Shown in pieces: positions 49,496-57,948 of a DNA stretch of 64,000 nucleotides. The position numbers were made by a program, and so were the translations under genes. The stretch lies in the NCBI RefSeq assembly GCF_900107235.1, contig NZ_FNPF01000002.1:186001-250000 (forward strand), read 5' to 3'. This stretch comes from Citreimonas salinaria (GTDB lineage: Bacteria > Pseudomonadota > Alphaproteobacteria > Rhodobacterales > Rhodobacteraceae). The first letter of the stretch is position 1. Each line of letters begins with the position of its first letter. A model generated the notes under the pieces. The model saw only the letters and a list, made by a program, of their open reading frames with translations, ran no database searches and had not been told where the DNA came from.

Positions 49496-49522
49496 GGCCG
49501 GGCGGTTGCGCCCGGCCTTTTT
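49496..49522 (+). terminator. Intrinsic terminator of rne
   Basis: Nine-base perfect stem GGCCGGGCG / CGCCCGGCC with loop GTTG, followed by TTTTT. It lies 24 bases after the rne stop. Confidence 0.92.
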
Positions 49523-49608
49523 CGTTCACGCGCCGCCTAACGCCGTGCCGCGGGATCGTGACCATTGGTCGCGTGACGCCGCCCGGATGATCCCGTAAGG
49601 CTTCGCGC

Positions 49609-50361
49609 ATGTTCGGAATCGAGATCCTCGACGCGTCGCTTCTGCCCGCCATGTTCGTGGCGCTGCTGGCGGGTGTCATCTCGTTCCTCAGCCCCTGCGT
49701 GCTGCCGATCGTGCCGCCCTACCTGGCCTTCATGTCCGGCATGACCGTCTCCGAGATCGAGGGCGGCGGTCAGGCGCGGGCGCGCGTGGGGCTGGCAGCG
49801 GCGTTCTTCGTGCTGGGCCTGTCCACGGTCTTCGTGCTGCTGGGATTCACGGCCAGCTGGCTGGGGGGGCTGTTCCTGCAGAACCAGCTGCTTCTGGCAC
49901 GGATATCGGGCGTGGTGGTGATCGTGTTCGGGCTGCACTTCCTCGGTGTGTTCCGCATCCCGTTCCTCGACCGCGAGGCGCGGTTCGAGGGGGGCGACGC
50001 TGGCGGGTCGGCCTTCGGGGCCTATATCCTCGGGCTCGCCTTCGCCTTCGGGTGGACGCCCTGCATCGGGCCGCAGCTTGGCGCGATCCTGAGCCTCGCG
50101 GCGCAGGAGGCGTCGGTGGCGCGCGGTTCGCTCCTGCTGGCGGTCTATGCCGGGGGGCTGGGCATTCCCTTCGTCCTGGCGGCGCTGTTCCTGACCCGGG
50201 CGATGGGGCTGATGAACCGGATCAAGCGGCACATGAAGACGATCGAGCGGGCGATGGGCCTGCTTCTGGTCGCGGTCGGGCTGGCCTTGGTCACGGGGGC
50301 GTTCACCAGCTTCTCGTTCTGGCTGCTCGAGACCTTTCCGGCGCTGGGGATGCTGGGCTGA
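49609..50361 (+). CDS. ccdA: Cytochrome c biogenesis protein CcdA
   Basis: Inner-membrane protein that carries reducing equivalents from cytoplasmic thioredoxin to the periplasm for cytochrome c maturation. The 250-residue product has six membrane helices and the paired redox cysteines in FLSPCVLPIVPPYLA and GWTPCIGPQLG. It is the electron source for CcmG/CcmH-type thiol proteins, linking it to ccmF-ccmH at the left end. Position directly after rne is familiar in Rhodobacteraceae. Confidence 0.96.
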   Translation: MFGIEILDASLLPAMFVALLAGVISFLSPCVLPIVPPYLAFMSGMTVSEIEGGGQARARVGLAAAFFVLGLSTVFVLLGFTASWLGGLFLQNQLLLARISGVVVIVFGLHFLGVFRIPFLDREARFEGGDAGGSAFGAYILGLAFAFGWTPCIGPQLGAILSLAAQEASVARGSLLLAVYAGGLGIPFVLAALFLTRAMGLMNRIKRHMKTIERAMGLLLVAVGLALVTGAFTSFSFWLLETFPALGMLG

Positions 50362-50366
50362 CCGCG

Positions 50367-50383
50367 TGTCCCACGGTGGGACA
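50367..50383. terminator. Short hairpin after ccdA
   Basis: TGTCCCA-CGG-TGGGACA, a perfect 7-base stem with a 3-base loop, five bases after the ccdA stop. No T-run; could also be a protein-binding palindrome. Confidence 0.35.
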
Positions 50384-50537
50384 TCATCGCGCCTTAGCGA
50401 AATCAATGGCTTGCGGGGACGGATTCATCCTTCGTCAACCTTTGCGCCATGTTAGCGCCGTCCCGGGCCCGACACGACCCGGCCTTACGCGCGCCCGAAA
50501 GCGGGTCTAGCCTGAGACCACAGGAAGGGTCTCGCGC

Positions 50538-51809
50538 ATGGAAAAGCCGCCCGACACGACCAGCCCCGTGACCGGCCCCGCCACCGGCCCGGTGCGGCGC
50601 CGCACGGTGTTCTACATCCCGGGCTACGACCCCATCCATCCGCGCCGCTACCGCGAGCTTTACCGCAAGGAGGGCGCGGCGCAGGCGGCGATCTGCGGCT
50701 ACGCGCTGGCGCTGGCGCCCAAGCGCGGCGGCGGCGCCTATGGCTGGCACGTGACGGCCGAGATGGACGGGGCCCGGGTCGCGGCGGACGTGGACGTGCT
50801 GGTCTGGTCCGACATCGTGCGCGACAGCATGGCGGGCTCAATCCCCGCGACCTATGCGCAGCTTGTGCGCACCGCGTGGGAATACGTCGCCTCCGGCGCG
50901 CTGTTCCGGCTGATGAGGCTGCGCAAGGGGCCGGTGATCGCCGCGCTCTACCCGGTGGGCATGCTGCTGGGCCAGCTTGCGGTGGCGCTGGCGCTGGGTT
51001 GGGCCGCCTACGCGCTGACCGCGCTGACGCTGGCGGGGCTGCTGCTGAGCGGCTGGGCGGCGGCGGCGCCCGGGCTCGTGGCCGGGGCAATCGTCGCGAC
51101 CGCCGTGCTGCACTGGTTCAAGGCGCACGACAACCACCTGTTCGCCTATTACCTGATGCACGACTACGCCTATGCGGCGCGCCACAAGGGCGCCAACCCG
51201 CCCGCGCTGGAGGCGCGTATGGCACGGTTCGCCGACATGGTCGCGCAGGCGCTGAAGGGCGACGTGGACGAGGTGCTGGTGGTCGGGCATTCGTCCGGGG
51301 CGCACCTGGCGGTGTCGGTGCTGGCCGACCTGATCCGCGGCGGGCGCGTGCCGGCGAACGGGCCCGCGCTTGCGTTCCTGAGCCTGGGGCAGGTGGTGCC
51401 GATGGTGTCCTTCCTGAAGGGCGCGCACCGGCTGCGGGCCGACCTGCGGTTCCTGTCGGCGCGGGACGAGATCACGTGGGTCGACGTGACCGCGCCAGGC
51501 GACGGCTGCGCCTTCGCGCTGTGCGACCCGGTGGCGGTGTCGGGCGTCGCGCCGCCCGACAAGCGCTGGCCGCTGGTCATTTCCGCACGGTTCACGCAGG
51601 CGCTGAGCCCCGAGCGCTGGCGGGACCTGCGCTGGCGCTTCTTCCGGCTGCATTTCCAGTATCTCTGCGCCTTCGACCGGGTGCTGGATTACGACTACTT
51701 CGCCATCACCGCCGGTCCGCTGTCCTTGCGCGCGCGCTATGCCGGGCGCGCGCCGTCGCCCAGCCGGATCGAGCGGGCGGTGTCGAAACACGTCTCGGTC
51801 GCCGCGTGA
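50538..51809 (+). CDS. Alpha/beta hydrolase-like protein with central membrane helices
   Basis: A 423-residue protein of unknown substrate. The N-terminal part begins the hydrolase fold (RRTVFYIPGYDPIHPRRYRELY); residues about 135-195 form two or three membrane helices (GMLLGQLAVALALGWAAYAL, LTLAGLLLSGWAAAAPG, LVAGAIVATAVLHWF); then the fold resumes with the nucleophile elbow GHSSGAHLAVSV and a later YFAITAGP region. A hydrolase domain split by membrane helices is unusual. The stop overlaps the P450 start (GTGA), so the two enzymes are coupled and probably act in one pathway, perhaps on a membrane lipid or hydrophobic ester. That is inference. Confidence 0.7.
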   Translation: MEKPPDTTSPVTGPATGPVRRRTVFYIPGYDPIHPRRYRELYRKEGAAQAAICGYALALAPKRGGGAYGWHVTAEMDGARVAADVDVLVWSDIVRDSMAGSIPATYAQLVRTAWEYVASGALFRLMRLRKGPVIAALYPVGMLLGQLAVALALGWAAYALTALTLAGLLLSGWAAAAPGLVAGAIVATAVLHWFKAHDNHLFAYYLMHDYAYAARHKGANPPALEARMARFADMVAQALKGDVDEVLVVGHSSGAHLAVSVLADLIRGGRVPANGPALAFLSLGQVVPMVSFLKGAHRLRADLRFLSARDEITWVDVTAPGDGCAFALCDPVAVSGVAPPDKRWPLVISARFTQALSPERWRDLRWRFFRLHFQYLCAFDRVLDYDYFAITAGPLSLRARYAGRAPSPSRIERAVSKHVSVAA

Positions 51810-53176
51810 TCCCGCCCAAGCCCGCCGCCCGGCCCGACCGCGTGTCGCTGTGGCGGCATGCGCGTCTGTTCCGCGCGGACATCCTGTCGGCCCAGCCCGC
51901 GCGGCTCTACCGCGCCTGGATGGCCGAGTTCCGAACGCCGTTCTTCCGGTCGTACCTCGTGAACCAGCCGGCGCTGGTCGATCTCGTTCTGAAGGAACGC
52001 CCCGGTGACTTCCCCAAGTCGGACCGGGTTTCGGAAGGGCTGCGGCCGCTGCTGGGACAGTCGGTCTTCGTCACCAACGGCGAGACGTGGAAGCGGCAGC
52101 GCCGGATCATCGACCCGGCCTTCGAGGGCGGGCGGCTGCGCGAGACCTTTCCGGCGATGCGGGAAGCGGCCGATGCGGCGGCGTGGCGGCTGGCGGACGT
52201 GGCCGGGCAGGGCGCCGAGGTCGAGGTCGAGGAGATCGCCAGCCACGCCGCCGCCGACGTGATCTTTCGCACGCTGTTCTCGATCCCGATCGAGGATACG
52301 GTGGCGCAGGCGGTGTTCCACGAGTTCCGCGCCTACCAGCGCAGCCAGCCCATCCTGAACGCGGCGGCCTTCGTGCCCTGGCCGCGCTGGCTGCCGCGCC
52401 CGCACCGGCGGGCGACGCGGGCCTCGGCCGCGCGCATCCGGGCGCTGATCACCGAGATGACGGCGCGGCGGCAGGCGCAGATCGACGAAGGAGGCGCGCC
52501 CGACGACCTGGCGACCAAGATCATGACCACGCGCGACCCCGAGACGGGCAAGGAGTTCTCGCAGTCCGAGATGGTGGACCAGGTGGCGATCTTCTTCCTG
52601 GCCGGGCACGAGACCAGCGCCAGCGCCTTGGGCTGGGCGCTGTACCTGCTGGCGCGCGCGCCCGAGTGGCAGGAGCGCGTGGCAGCCGAGGCGCGGGCCT
52701 TCGACGGCAGCTTCGCCGGACTGTCGCGCCTGCGCGCCACGCGCGACGTGTTCCGCGAGACGCTGCGGCTGTATCCGCCGGTGCCGATGATGGTGCGCGC
52801 GGCGGCGCGCGACGAGGTGTTCCGCGACCGCGCCGTGCCGCGCGGCGCGCAGATCGTGCTGAGCCCGTGGCACCTGCACCGGCACGAGCGGCTGTGGGAG
52901 GGGCCGGACGCCTTCGATCCCGGCCGCTGGTTGACGGAAGCCGGGAAAGCCAGCGCGCGCTGCGCCTACATGCCGTTCTCGGCCGGGCCGCGCGTCTGCA
53001 CCGGGGCGGGCTTCGCCATGGCCGAGGGGGTGCTGCTGCTGGCGCGGCTGCTGCGCGACCTGCGCGTGGAGCCGGTGGCGGGGCGCGATCCGGTGCCGCA
53101 GGCGCATCTGACGGTGCGGGCGCGCGACGGAATCTGGCTGCGGGTGACGACGCGTAGGGGCGCAGCAAAGGTTTAG
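51806..53176 (+). CDS. Cytochrome P450
   Basis: Haem-thiolate monooxygenase of 456 residues. All key motifs are present: I-helix oxygen site FLAGHETSASALGW, K-helix ETLR, PERF-like FDPGRWL and the haem loop FSAGPRVCTGAGFAMAE with the thiolate cysteine. The N-terminus lacks a membrane anchor. No ferredoxin or reductase gene is adjacent. The start is GTG overlapping the stop of the membrane hydrolase (GTGA). The sequence style (FVTNGETWKRQRRIIDPAF) recalls fatty-acid or terpenoid hydroxylases of the CYP102/CYP4-like type, but the substrate is unknown. Confidence 0.92.
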   Translation: MIPPKPAARPDRVSLWRHARLFRADILSAQPARLYRAWMAEFRTPFFRSYLVNQPALVDLVLKERPGDFPKSDRVSEGLRPLLGQSVFVTNGETWKRQRRIIDPAFEGGRLRETFPAMREAADAAAWRLADVAGQGAEVEVEEIASHAAADVIFRTLFSIPIEDTVAQAVFHEFRAYQRSQPILNAAAFVPWPRWLPRPHRRATRASAARIRALITEMTARRQAQIDEGGAPDDLATKIMTTRDPETGKEFSQSEMVDQVAIFFLAGHETSASALGWALYLLARAPEWQERVAAEARAFDGSFAGLSRLRATRDVFRETLRLYPPVPMMVRAAARDEVFRDRAVPRGAQIVLSPWHLHRHERLWEGPDAFDPGRWLTEAGKASARCAYMPFSAGPRVCTGAGFAMAEGVLLLARLLRDLRVEPVAGRDPVPQAHLTVRARDGIWLRVTTRRGAAKV

Positions 53177-53263
53177 CGCAAACGGTCTCCCAAAAGCGCT
53201 GGGACGATGGATCGGCTTGGTTTATCAGGGCGTTGATAGTGACATTTGGGCAAGAGGGACGGC

Positions 53264-54166
53264 ATGGCTTCGAACGATTTCGACAAGCAGTTGCAACAGA
53301 TGCGCACGGGCAAGGGGTTCATCGCGGCGCTCGACCAGTCCGGCGGCTCGACCCCGAAGGCGCTGCGGCTTTATGGCGTGACCGAGGACCAGTATGACGG
53401 CGAGGAGGCGATGTTCGCAGAGATCCACGCCATGCGGTCGCGGATCATCACGGCCCCGGATTTCACCAGCGACAAGGTCATCGGCGCGATCCTGTTCGAG
53501 CGCACGATGCGCGGCAAGATCGAGGGCAAGCCGGTGGCGCAGCTGCTGTGGGAGGATCGCGGCATCGTGCCGTTCCTCAAGATCGACAAGGGGCTGGCCG
53601 ACAAGGAAAACGGCGTGCAGCTGATGAAGCCCATCGGCGGGCTGGAGCAGCTTCTGGCCGACGCGAAGGGCTTCGGCATCTTCGGGACGAAGGAACGCTC
53701 GGTCATCCACGAGGCGAACGAGGCGGGGATCGAGGCGGTCGTGGCGCAGCAGTTCGAGGTCGGCCGCGCGGTGGTGGCGGCCGGTCTGGTGCCGATCCTC
53801 GAGCCCGAGGTGGACATCCATTCCGAGACCAAGGCGGAGGCCGAGGAGATGCTGCGCGAGGCAATCTCGCGCCACCTCGACACGCTGTCGGACGACCAGA
53901 CCGTGATGCTCAAGCTGACCATACCCAATATCGAGGGCCTGTATGACGGGCTGGCGGACCATCCGCGCGTGCTGCGCGTGGTGGCGCTGTCTGGCGGCTA
54001 TTCGACCGACGAAGCCTGCGAGAAGCTGGCGCGTCAGGGCAAGATGATCGCGTCGTTCAGTCGCGCGCTGACCGAGGGCCTGTCCAAGCAGCAGAGCGAC
54101 GACGAGTTCAACGCCGCGCTGGGCGCGAACATCGACAAGATCCACGCGGCGTCGGTGGCCGGCTGA
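53264..54166 (+). CDS. Class I fructose-bisphosphate aldolase
   Basis: Schiff-base aldolase of 300 residues, of the archaeal/eukaryotic-like class I group common in Rhodobacteraceae. Visible are GFIAALDQSGGSTPKAL, FLKIDKGLADKENG, LVPILEPEVDIHSETK and LSGGYSTDEACEKL (phosphate site). No zinc motif of class II enzymes. It acts in glycolysis/gluconeogenesis. Start at MASNDFDKQL with GAGGGACGG upstream; an ATG-like GTG slightly earlier is possible. A strong hairpin follows the stop. Confidence 0.93.
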   Translation: MASNDFDKQLQQMRTGKGFIAALDQSGGSTPKALRLYGVTEDQYDGEEAMFAEIHAMRSRIITAPDFTSDKVIGAILFERTMRGKIEGKPVAQLLWEDRGIVPFLKIDKGLADKENGVQLMKPIGGLEQLLADAKGFGIFGTKERSVIHEANEAGIEAVVAQQFEVGRAVVAAGLVPILEPEVDIHSETKAEAEEMLREAISRHLDTLSDDQTVMLKLTIPNIEGLYDGLADHPRVLRVVALSGGYSTDEACEKLARQGKMIASFSRALTEGLSKQQSDDEFNAALGANIDKIHAASVAG

Positions 54167-54190
54167 TCCGACGCAGGGCAGATGCCTTCC

Positions 54191-54214
54191 GGGGCACCGT
54201 AGGCACGGTGCCCC
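54191..54214 (+). terminator. Hairpin after the aldolase gene
   Basis: GGGGCACCGT-AGGC-ACGGTGCCCC, a perfect 10-base stem with 4-base loop, 24 bases after the stop. It is followed by only scattered T residues. Confidence 0.65.
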
Positions 54215-54318
54215 TGTCCGGGATGGTGCAGGGCGCTGCTCCCTCTGGCGCGTGCGGCGCCCCGCAGCTTCGAGAAACTACGGGCCAAAGAAGCGGCGGG
54301 CGAGCGATGCCTGCGCAG

Positions 54319-54990
54319 TCAGTGTGCTGCGTTGCGGCCGCGGGCCTGCCAGTCGGCCAGCGTCTTGCCGGGCTGGTCGACGAACAGGCCCGGCAGCGGT
54401 TGCAGGGCCGCGATCCGCTCGAGCGGGAAGGCGAGGAAGTCGGCGGCGGTCTCGGACCAGGCCACGGCGCGCCAGACGCGGCCCCAGTAGTCGATGTGCA
54501 GGGGCCGGATCACGTGGTCGCGGTCGTCGAGCGAGACGCGCAGCTTCTGGCGCGCGCGGATCGCGGCGCGCAGCGCGGGCATGTGCGCGAAGCCGCGGGC
54601 GGCCTCGGCGAAGGCGTCGGTGGCGAAGCCGAAGGGCGCCGCGCGCACGCCCGCATCCTCGGGCAGGACGGCGTCGATCTTGGCGGCAAGGCTGCGCGCC
54701 GCGGCCGCGTGGTCCTCGAGCGTCGAGGCGCCGAGGGCCGCCAGCGCCACGTGCAGGGCGTCCAGCTCCGCCTCGGTCAGGTTGAGCGGGGGCAGGGTGA
54801 CGGCGGCGGCGACCGAGTAGCCGTAGCCGCGCGCGCCCTCGACCGGCACGCCCGAGGCGGCCAGAACCTCCATGTCGCGGTAGATCGTGCGGATCGACAC
54901 GCCGAGGTCCTGCGCCATCGATTCGGCCGTGTGCAGCTGCCCGTCGCGCAGGCGGTCCATCAGGGCGTAGAGGCGTTTCTTGCGGTTCAT
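54319..54990 (-). CDS. YafY-type HTH/WYL transcriptional regulator
   Basis: A 223-residue regulator with an N-terminal helix-turn-helix (MNRKKRLYALMDRLRDG, TAESMAQDLGVSIRTIYRDMEVLAASGVPV) and a C-terminal WYL domain (HVIRPLHIDYWGRVWRAVAWSETAADFLAFPLERI), which in this family senses a ligand. Target genes are not evident; it is divergent from tatA and may control itself. Three TGACA motifs lie just upstream of its start. Start at MNRKKRL, the family norm. Confidence 0.9.
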   Translation of the reverse strand: MNRKKRLYALMDRLRDGQLHTAESMAQDLGVSIRTIYRDMEVLAASGVPVEGARGYGYSVAAAVTLPPLNLTEAELDALHVALAALGASTLEDHAAAARSLAAKIDAVLPEDAGVRAAPFGFATDAFAEAARGFAHMPALRAAIRARQKLRVSLDDRDHVIRPLHIDYWGRVWRAVAWSETAADFLAFPLERIAALQPLPGLFVDQPGKTLADWQARGRNAAH

Positions 54991-55002
54991 CGTCCGCGAT
55001 AC

Positions 55003-55036
55003 TGACACGAAACCGTCAACTGACAAAGTGGTGACA
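55003..55036. promoter_or_regulatory. TGACA repeats upstream of the WYL regulator
   Basis: TGACA occurs at 55003-55007, 55021-55025 and 55032-55036, and the second is part of GTCA-AC-TGAC (inverted). They lie 12-46 bases upstream of the regulator start and could form its operator. No experimental motif is at hand for this protein. Confidence 0.35.
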
Positions 55037-55153
55037 CACATGGTCCCGAAACCGGCATCATTCGCGCTTTTCATGGGTCCGCACAGCGCATAGATCACGG
55101 GAACCAGATCAATAGGGGCGCGCTGCGGCGGGCCCGGAACAGGAGATGAGCCC

Positions 55154-55432
55154 ATGCTCAACAACATCGGACTTCCCGGTCTTCTGCTTATCGCCGTCGT
55201 CGTGCTCGTGCTGTTCGGCCGCGGCAAGATCTCGAGCCTGATGGGCGAGGTCGGCAAGGGCATCACCGCCTTCAAGAAGGGCGTGAGCGAGGGCGGCAAG
55301 GAGATCGAGGACGATCGCGACGCCGAGAGCGCGCGCGACGTGACGCCGGAATCGGAACGCGAGCCCGTTCGCACCACGCGCGACGACACCGCGAAGGACG
55401 CCGCGCCGGAGGCGCACAAGGGTAAGGTCTAA
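55154..55432 (+). CDS. tatA: Sec-independent translocase subunit TatA
   Basis: Pore-forming subunit of the twin-arginine translocase. The 92-residue protein has the N-terminal membrane helix ([18 protein letters not shown]), hinge FGRGKI, amphipathic helix ([18 protein letters not shown]) and a charged soluble tail. Ribosome site AGGAG. It is followed by tatB after three bases, and would export folded cofactor proteins. Confidence 0.97.
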   Translation: MLNNIGLPGLLLIAVVVLVLFGRGKISSLMGEVGKGITAFKKGVSEGGKEIEDDRDAESARDVTPESEREPVRTTRDDTAKDAAPEAHKGKV

Positions 55433-55435
55433 ATC

Positions 55436-55921
55436 ATGCTCGACCTCGGCTGGTCCGAAATGCTGGTCATCGGCGTCGTCGCGCTGATCGTGGTCGGACC
55501 CAAGGACCTGCCCCACCTGTTCCGCAACGTCGGACGGTTCATGGGCAAGGCGCGCGGCATGGCCCGCGAATTCAGCCGCGCGATGAACGACGCGGCCGAC
55601 GAAAGCGGCGTGCGCGACGTGGCCAAGACGTTCAAGAGCGCGACCAACCCGGTGGGCAGCGCGATGGACGGCGTCAAGGACGCCGCGCGCGACCTGAGTT
55701 CGTTCGACCCAGAGTCGAAGTCCGGGAAAAAGAAGGAGCCGCTGTCGGCCGAACGCGAGGCCGCCAAGCGCAAGATCGAGGCAAGCTCGGCCCGCGCGGC
55801 CGCCGAGCGCAAGAAGCGCGAGGCCGACGAGGCGATGCGCAAGGCGGAAGAGCTCGAGACCGCGTCGCGCGGCGGCAGTGACGCCGCGGCCGAAGCCGCG
55901 CCCAAGAAGGACGAGACATGA
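55436..55921 (+). CDS. tatB: Sec-independent translocase subunit TatB
   Basis: Receptor-complex subunit of the twin-arginine translocase. The 161-residue protein starts [26 protein letters not shown], with the TatB-type Glu8 in the membrane helix, then an amphipathic helix and a long Lys/Glu/Ala-rich coiled tail. Its stop overlaps the tatC start (ATGA). Confidence 0.97.
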   Translation: MLDLGWSEMLVIGVVALIVVGPKDLPHLFRNVGRFMGKARGMAREFSRAMNDAADESGVRDVAKTFKSATNPVGSAMDGVKDAARDLSSFDPESKSGKKKEPLSAEREAAKRKIEASSARAAAERKKREADEAMRKAEELETASRGGSDAAAEAAPKKDET

Positions 55922-56871
55922 GCGCGTCACCCGACGATCTCGAGGACAGCGCAGCCCCGCTGATCGAGCACCTGGCCGAGTTGCGCACGCGGCTGATCCG
56001 CTGCGTGATCGCCTTCATCATCGGCATCGTGGTGGCCTTCACCGTGGCGCAGCCGATCCTGCAGTTCCTGCTGGGCCCGATCGAGGACACGCTGCGCGCG
56101 CTGGGCGATCCGTCGCCCACGATGCAGTATACCAGTCCGCAGGAATACCTGTTCACGCTGTTCCGCATCTCGATGGTGTTCGGCTTCGCGCTGGCCTTCC
56201 CGGTGATCTCGCACCAGCTGTGGCGCTTCGTGGCGCCGGGGCTTTACCGGTCGGAGAAGGGCGCATTCCTGCCCTTCCTGATCGCCTCGCCGTTCATGTT
56301 CTTCGCCGGCGCGGCCTTCGCGCATTTCATCGTGACGCCGCTGGCGATGGCGTTCTTCCTGGGCTTCGCGGATTTCCCGTCGTTGATGACCGACCTGCTG
56401 GCGCGCGCGGGCGACCTGACCGGCGTCGACGTTCCGGTGGACGAGGCCGGCGTGGCCGTGGTGCCCGAGACGCGCGAGGGCGTGCAGATCACCTTCTTCG
56501 GCAAGGTGAACGAAAGCCTCGACATCACGCTGAAGTTCATCATGGCCTTCGGGCTGTGCTTCCAGCTTCCGGTTCTGCTGACGCTGATGGGCAAGGCGGG
56601 GCTGGTCTCGGCCGCGGGGCTGCGCAAGGTGCGCAAGTACGCGATGGTCGGCATCCTGGTGCTGGCCGCACTGGTCACCCCGCCGGACGTCACCACGCAG
56701 CTGATCCTGTTCGTGGTGGTCTACGGGCTTTACGAAGTATCCATCTTCCTCGTGGCACGGGTGGATGCCAAGCGCGAGGCCGATCTGCGCGCCCAAGGGC
56801 TTTGGTTCGAGGATGACGATGACGAAGACGATCCGCTCGACGACGGTTCCGCAAACCCCGATGGGCGATGA
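55918..56871 (+). CDS. tatC: Sec-independent translocase subunit TatC
   Basis: Six-helix membrane protein that recognises the twin-arginine signal. The N-terminal [15 protein letters not shown] motif and [29 protein letters not shown] are clear. At 317 residues it is longer than E. coli TatC (258), with an insert of about 35 residues in the second periplasmic loop (from [12 protein letters not shown]) and an acidic C-terminal tail ([11 protein letters not shown]), both common in Rhodobacteraceae. Confidence 0.97.
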   Translation: MSASPDDLEDSAAPLIEHLAELRTRLIRCVIAFIIGIVVAFTVAQPILQFLLGPIEDTLRALGDPSPTMQYTSPQEYLFTLFRISMVFGFALAFPVISHQLWRFVAPGLYRSEKGAFLPFLIASPFMFFAGAAFAHFIVTPLAMAFFLGFADFPSLMTDLLARAGDLTGVDVPVDEAGVAVVPETREGVQITFFGKVNESLDITLKFIMAFGLCFQLPVLLTLMGKAGLVSAAGLRKVRKYAMVGILVLAALVTPPDVTTQLILFVVVYGLYEVSIFLVARVDAKREADLRAQGLWFEDDDDEDDPLDDGSANPDGR

Positions 56872-57709
56872 GCTTGCCCGCATCGCGGCGGCGCTGGAAC
56901 GCATGGCGCCGCCGCCGGTAAGGGCACCCGATTTCGGCGCGGCCGAGGCTTTCGTCTGGCACGTCGAGCCGGACCGGCTGGACCCGGTCGAGAAGGTGAA
57001 CCGCGTCGACCTGGAGCTGCTGATCGGCATCGACCGCACGCGTGAGACGCTGCTGACCAACACGCGGCAGTTCGCGCGCGGCCTGCCGGCGAACAACGCG
57101 CTGCTGTGGGGCGCGCGGGGCATGGGCAAGTCGAGCCTGGTCAAGGCGGTGCACGCGACCGTCCGCGACGAGGGGCACGATCTGGTCCTGGTCGAGCTGC
57201 TGCGCGAGGACCTGCCCAGCGTCGGTCGCCTGCTGGCGCAGCTGCGCCGGGCGGAGGCGGCGCGCTTCCTGCTGCTGTGCGACGACCTGTCCTTCGGCCA
57301 CGACGACGAGCATTACAAGAGCCTCAAGGCGGTGCTGGACGGCGGGATCGAGGGGCGGCCCGACAACGTGATCTTCTACGCGACGTCGAACCGCCGCCAC
57401 CTGATGCCGCGCGACATGATCGAGAACGAGAAATCCTCGGCCATCAGCCCGAGCGAGGCCGCCGAGGAGAAGATCTCGCTTTCGGACCGGTTCGGGCTTT
57501 GGCTAGGGTTCCACCCGTGCTCGCAGGACGAATACCTGGCGATGGTGCGGTCCTACTGCGCGGCCTTCGGGCTGTCGGTCGACCCCGACACCCTGCGCGC
57601 CGAGGCGATCGAGTGGCAGGCCACCCGCGGCGGCCGGTCGGGCCGTGTGGCGTGGCAGTTCTTCACCGACATCGCCGGCCGCAAGGGGCTCGAGATCGCG
57701 GATTCCTGA
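56861..57709 (+). CDS. DUF815 family P-loop ATPase
   Basis: A 282-residue AAA-like ATPase of the DUF815 family with Walker A GARGMGKSSL and Walker B FLLLCDDLSF, followed by the conserved LKAVLDGGIEGRPDNVIFYATSNRRHLMP, ENEKSSAISPSEAAEEKISLSDRFG and GFHPCSQDEYL. Function unknown. I take [12 protein letters not shown] as start, 11 bases inside tatC; ATG 56813 is an alternative, with no better ribosome site. It is the last gene of the tat series. Confidence 0.88.
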   Translation: MGDELARIAAALERMAPPPVRAPDFGAAEAFVWHVEPDRLDPVEKVNRVDLELLIGIDRTRETLLTNTRQFARGLPANNALLWGARGMGKSSLVKAVHATVRDEGHDLVLVELLREDLPSVGRLLAQLRRAEAARFLLLCDDLSFGHDDEHYKSLKAVLDGGIEGRPDNVIFYATSNRRHLMPRDMIENEKSSAISPSEAAEEKISLSDRFGLWLGFHPCSQDEYLAMVRSYCAAFGLSVDPDTLRAEAIEWQATRGGRSGRVAWQFFTDIAGRKGLEIADS

Positions 57710-57895
57710 CGCGGCGCAGGGGGCGGCCTTTCCGGCCCCGCGGCAACCGGAGCCATCCTGTTCTTTCTATCCGGAAGTGCCTTTGGGAGGCTTCCACGTA
57801 GCCGGGATAGAGCCGCCTTGCGCGCAGCAGAGGCGGGCGTCAGGTGCCACGCGTCGCATGGGCTAGGCAGCAATCGCCGGACCGAAGCGCAATCT

Positions 57896-57926
57896 GCTCC
57901 GGCGGCGCCGTAGCTCGCGCCGGAGC
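57896..57926. terminator. Hairpin between DUF815 and nlpD 3' ends
   Basis: GCTCCGGCG (57896-57904) pairs with CGCCGGAGC (57918-57926) around 13 bases, in the 239-base convergent interval 57710-57948, in which no gene was found. No T-run on either side. Confidence 0.4.
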
Positions 57927-57948
57927 CTGTCTGCGTATGGCCCGCGCG

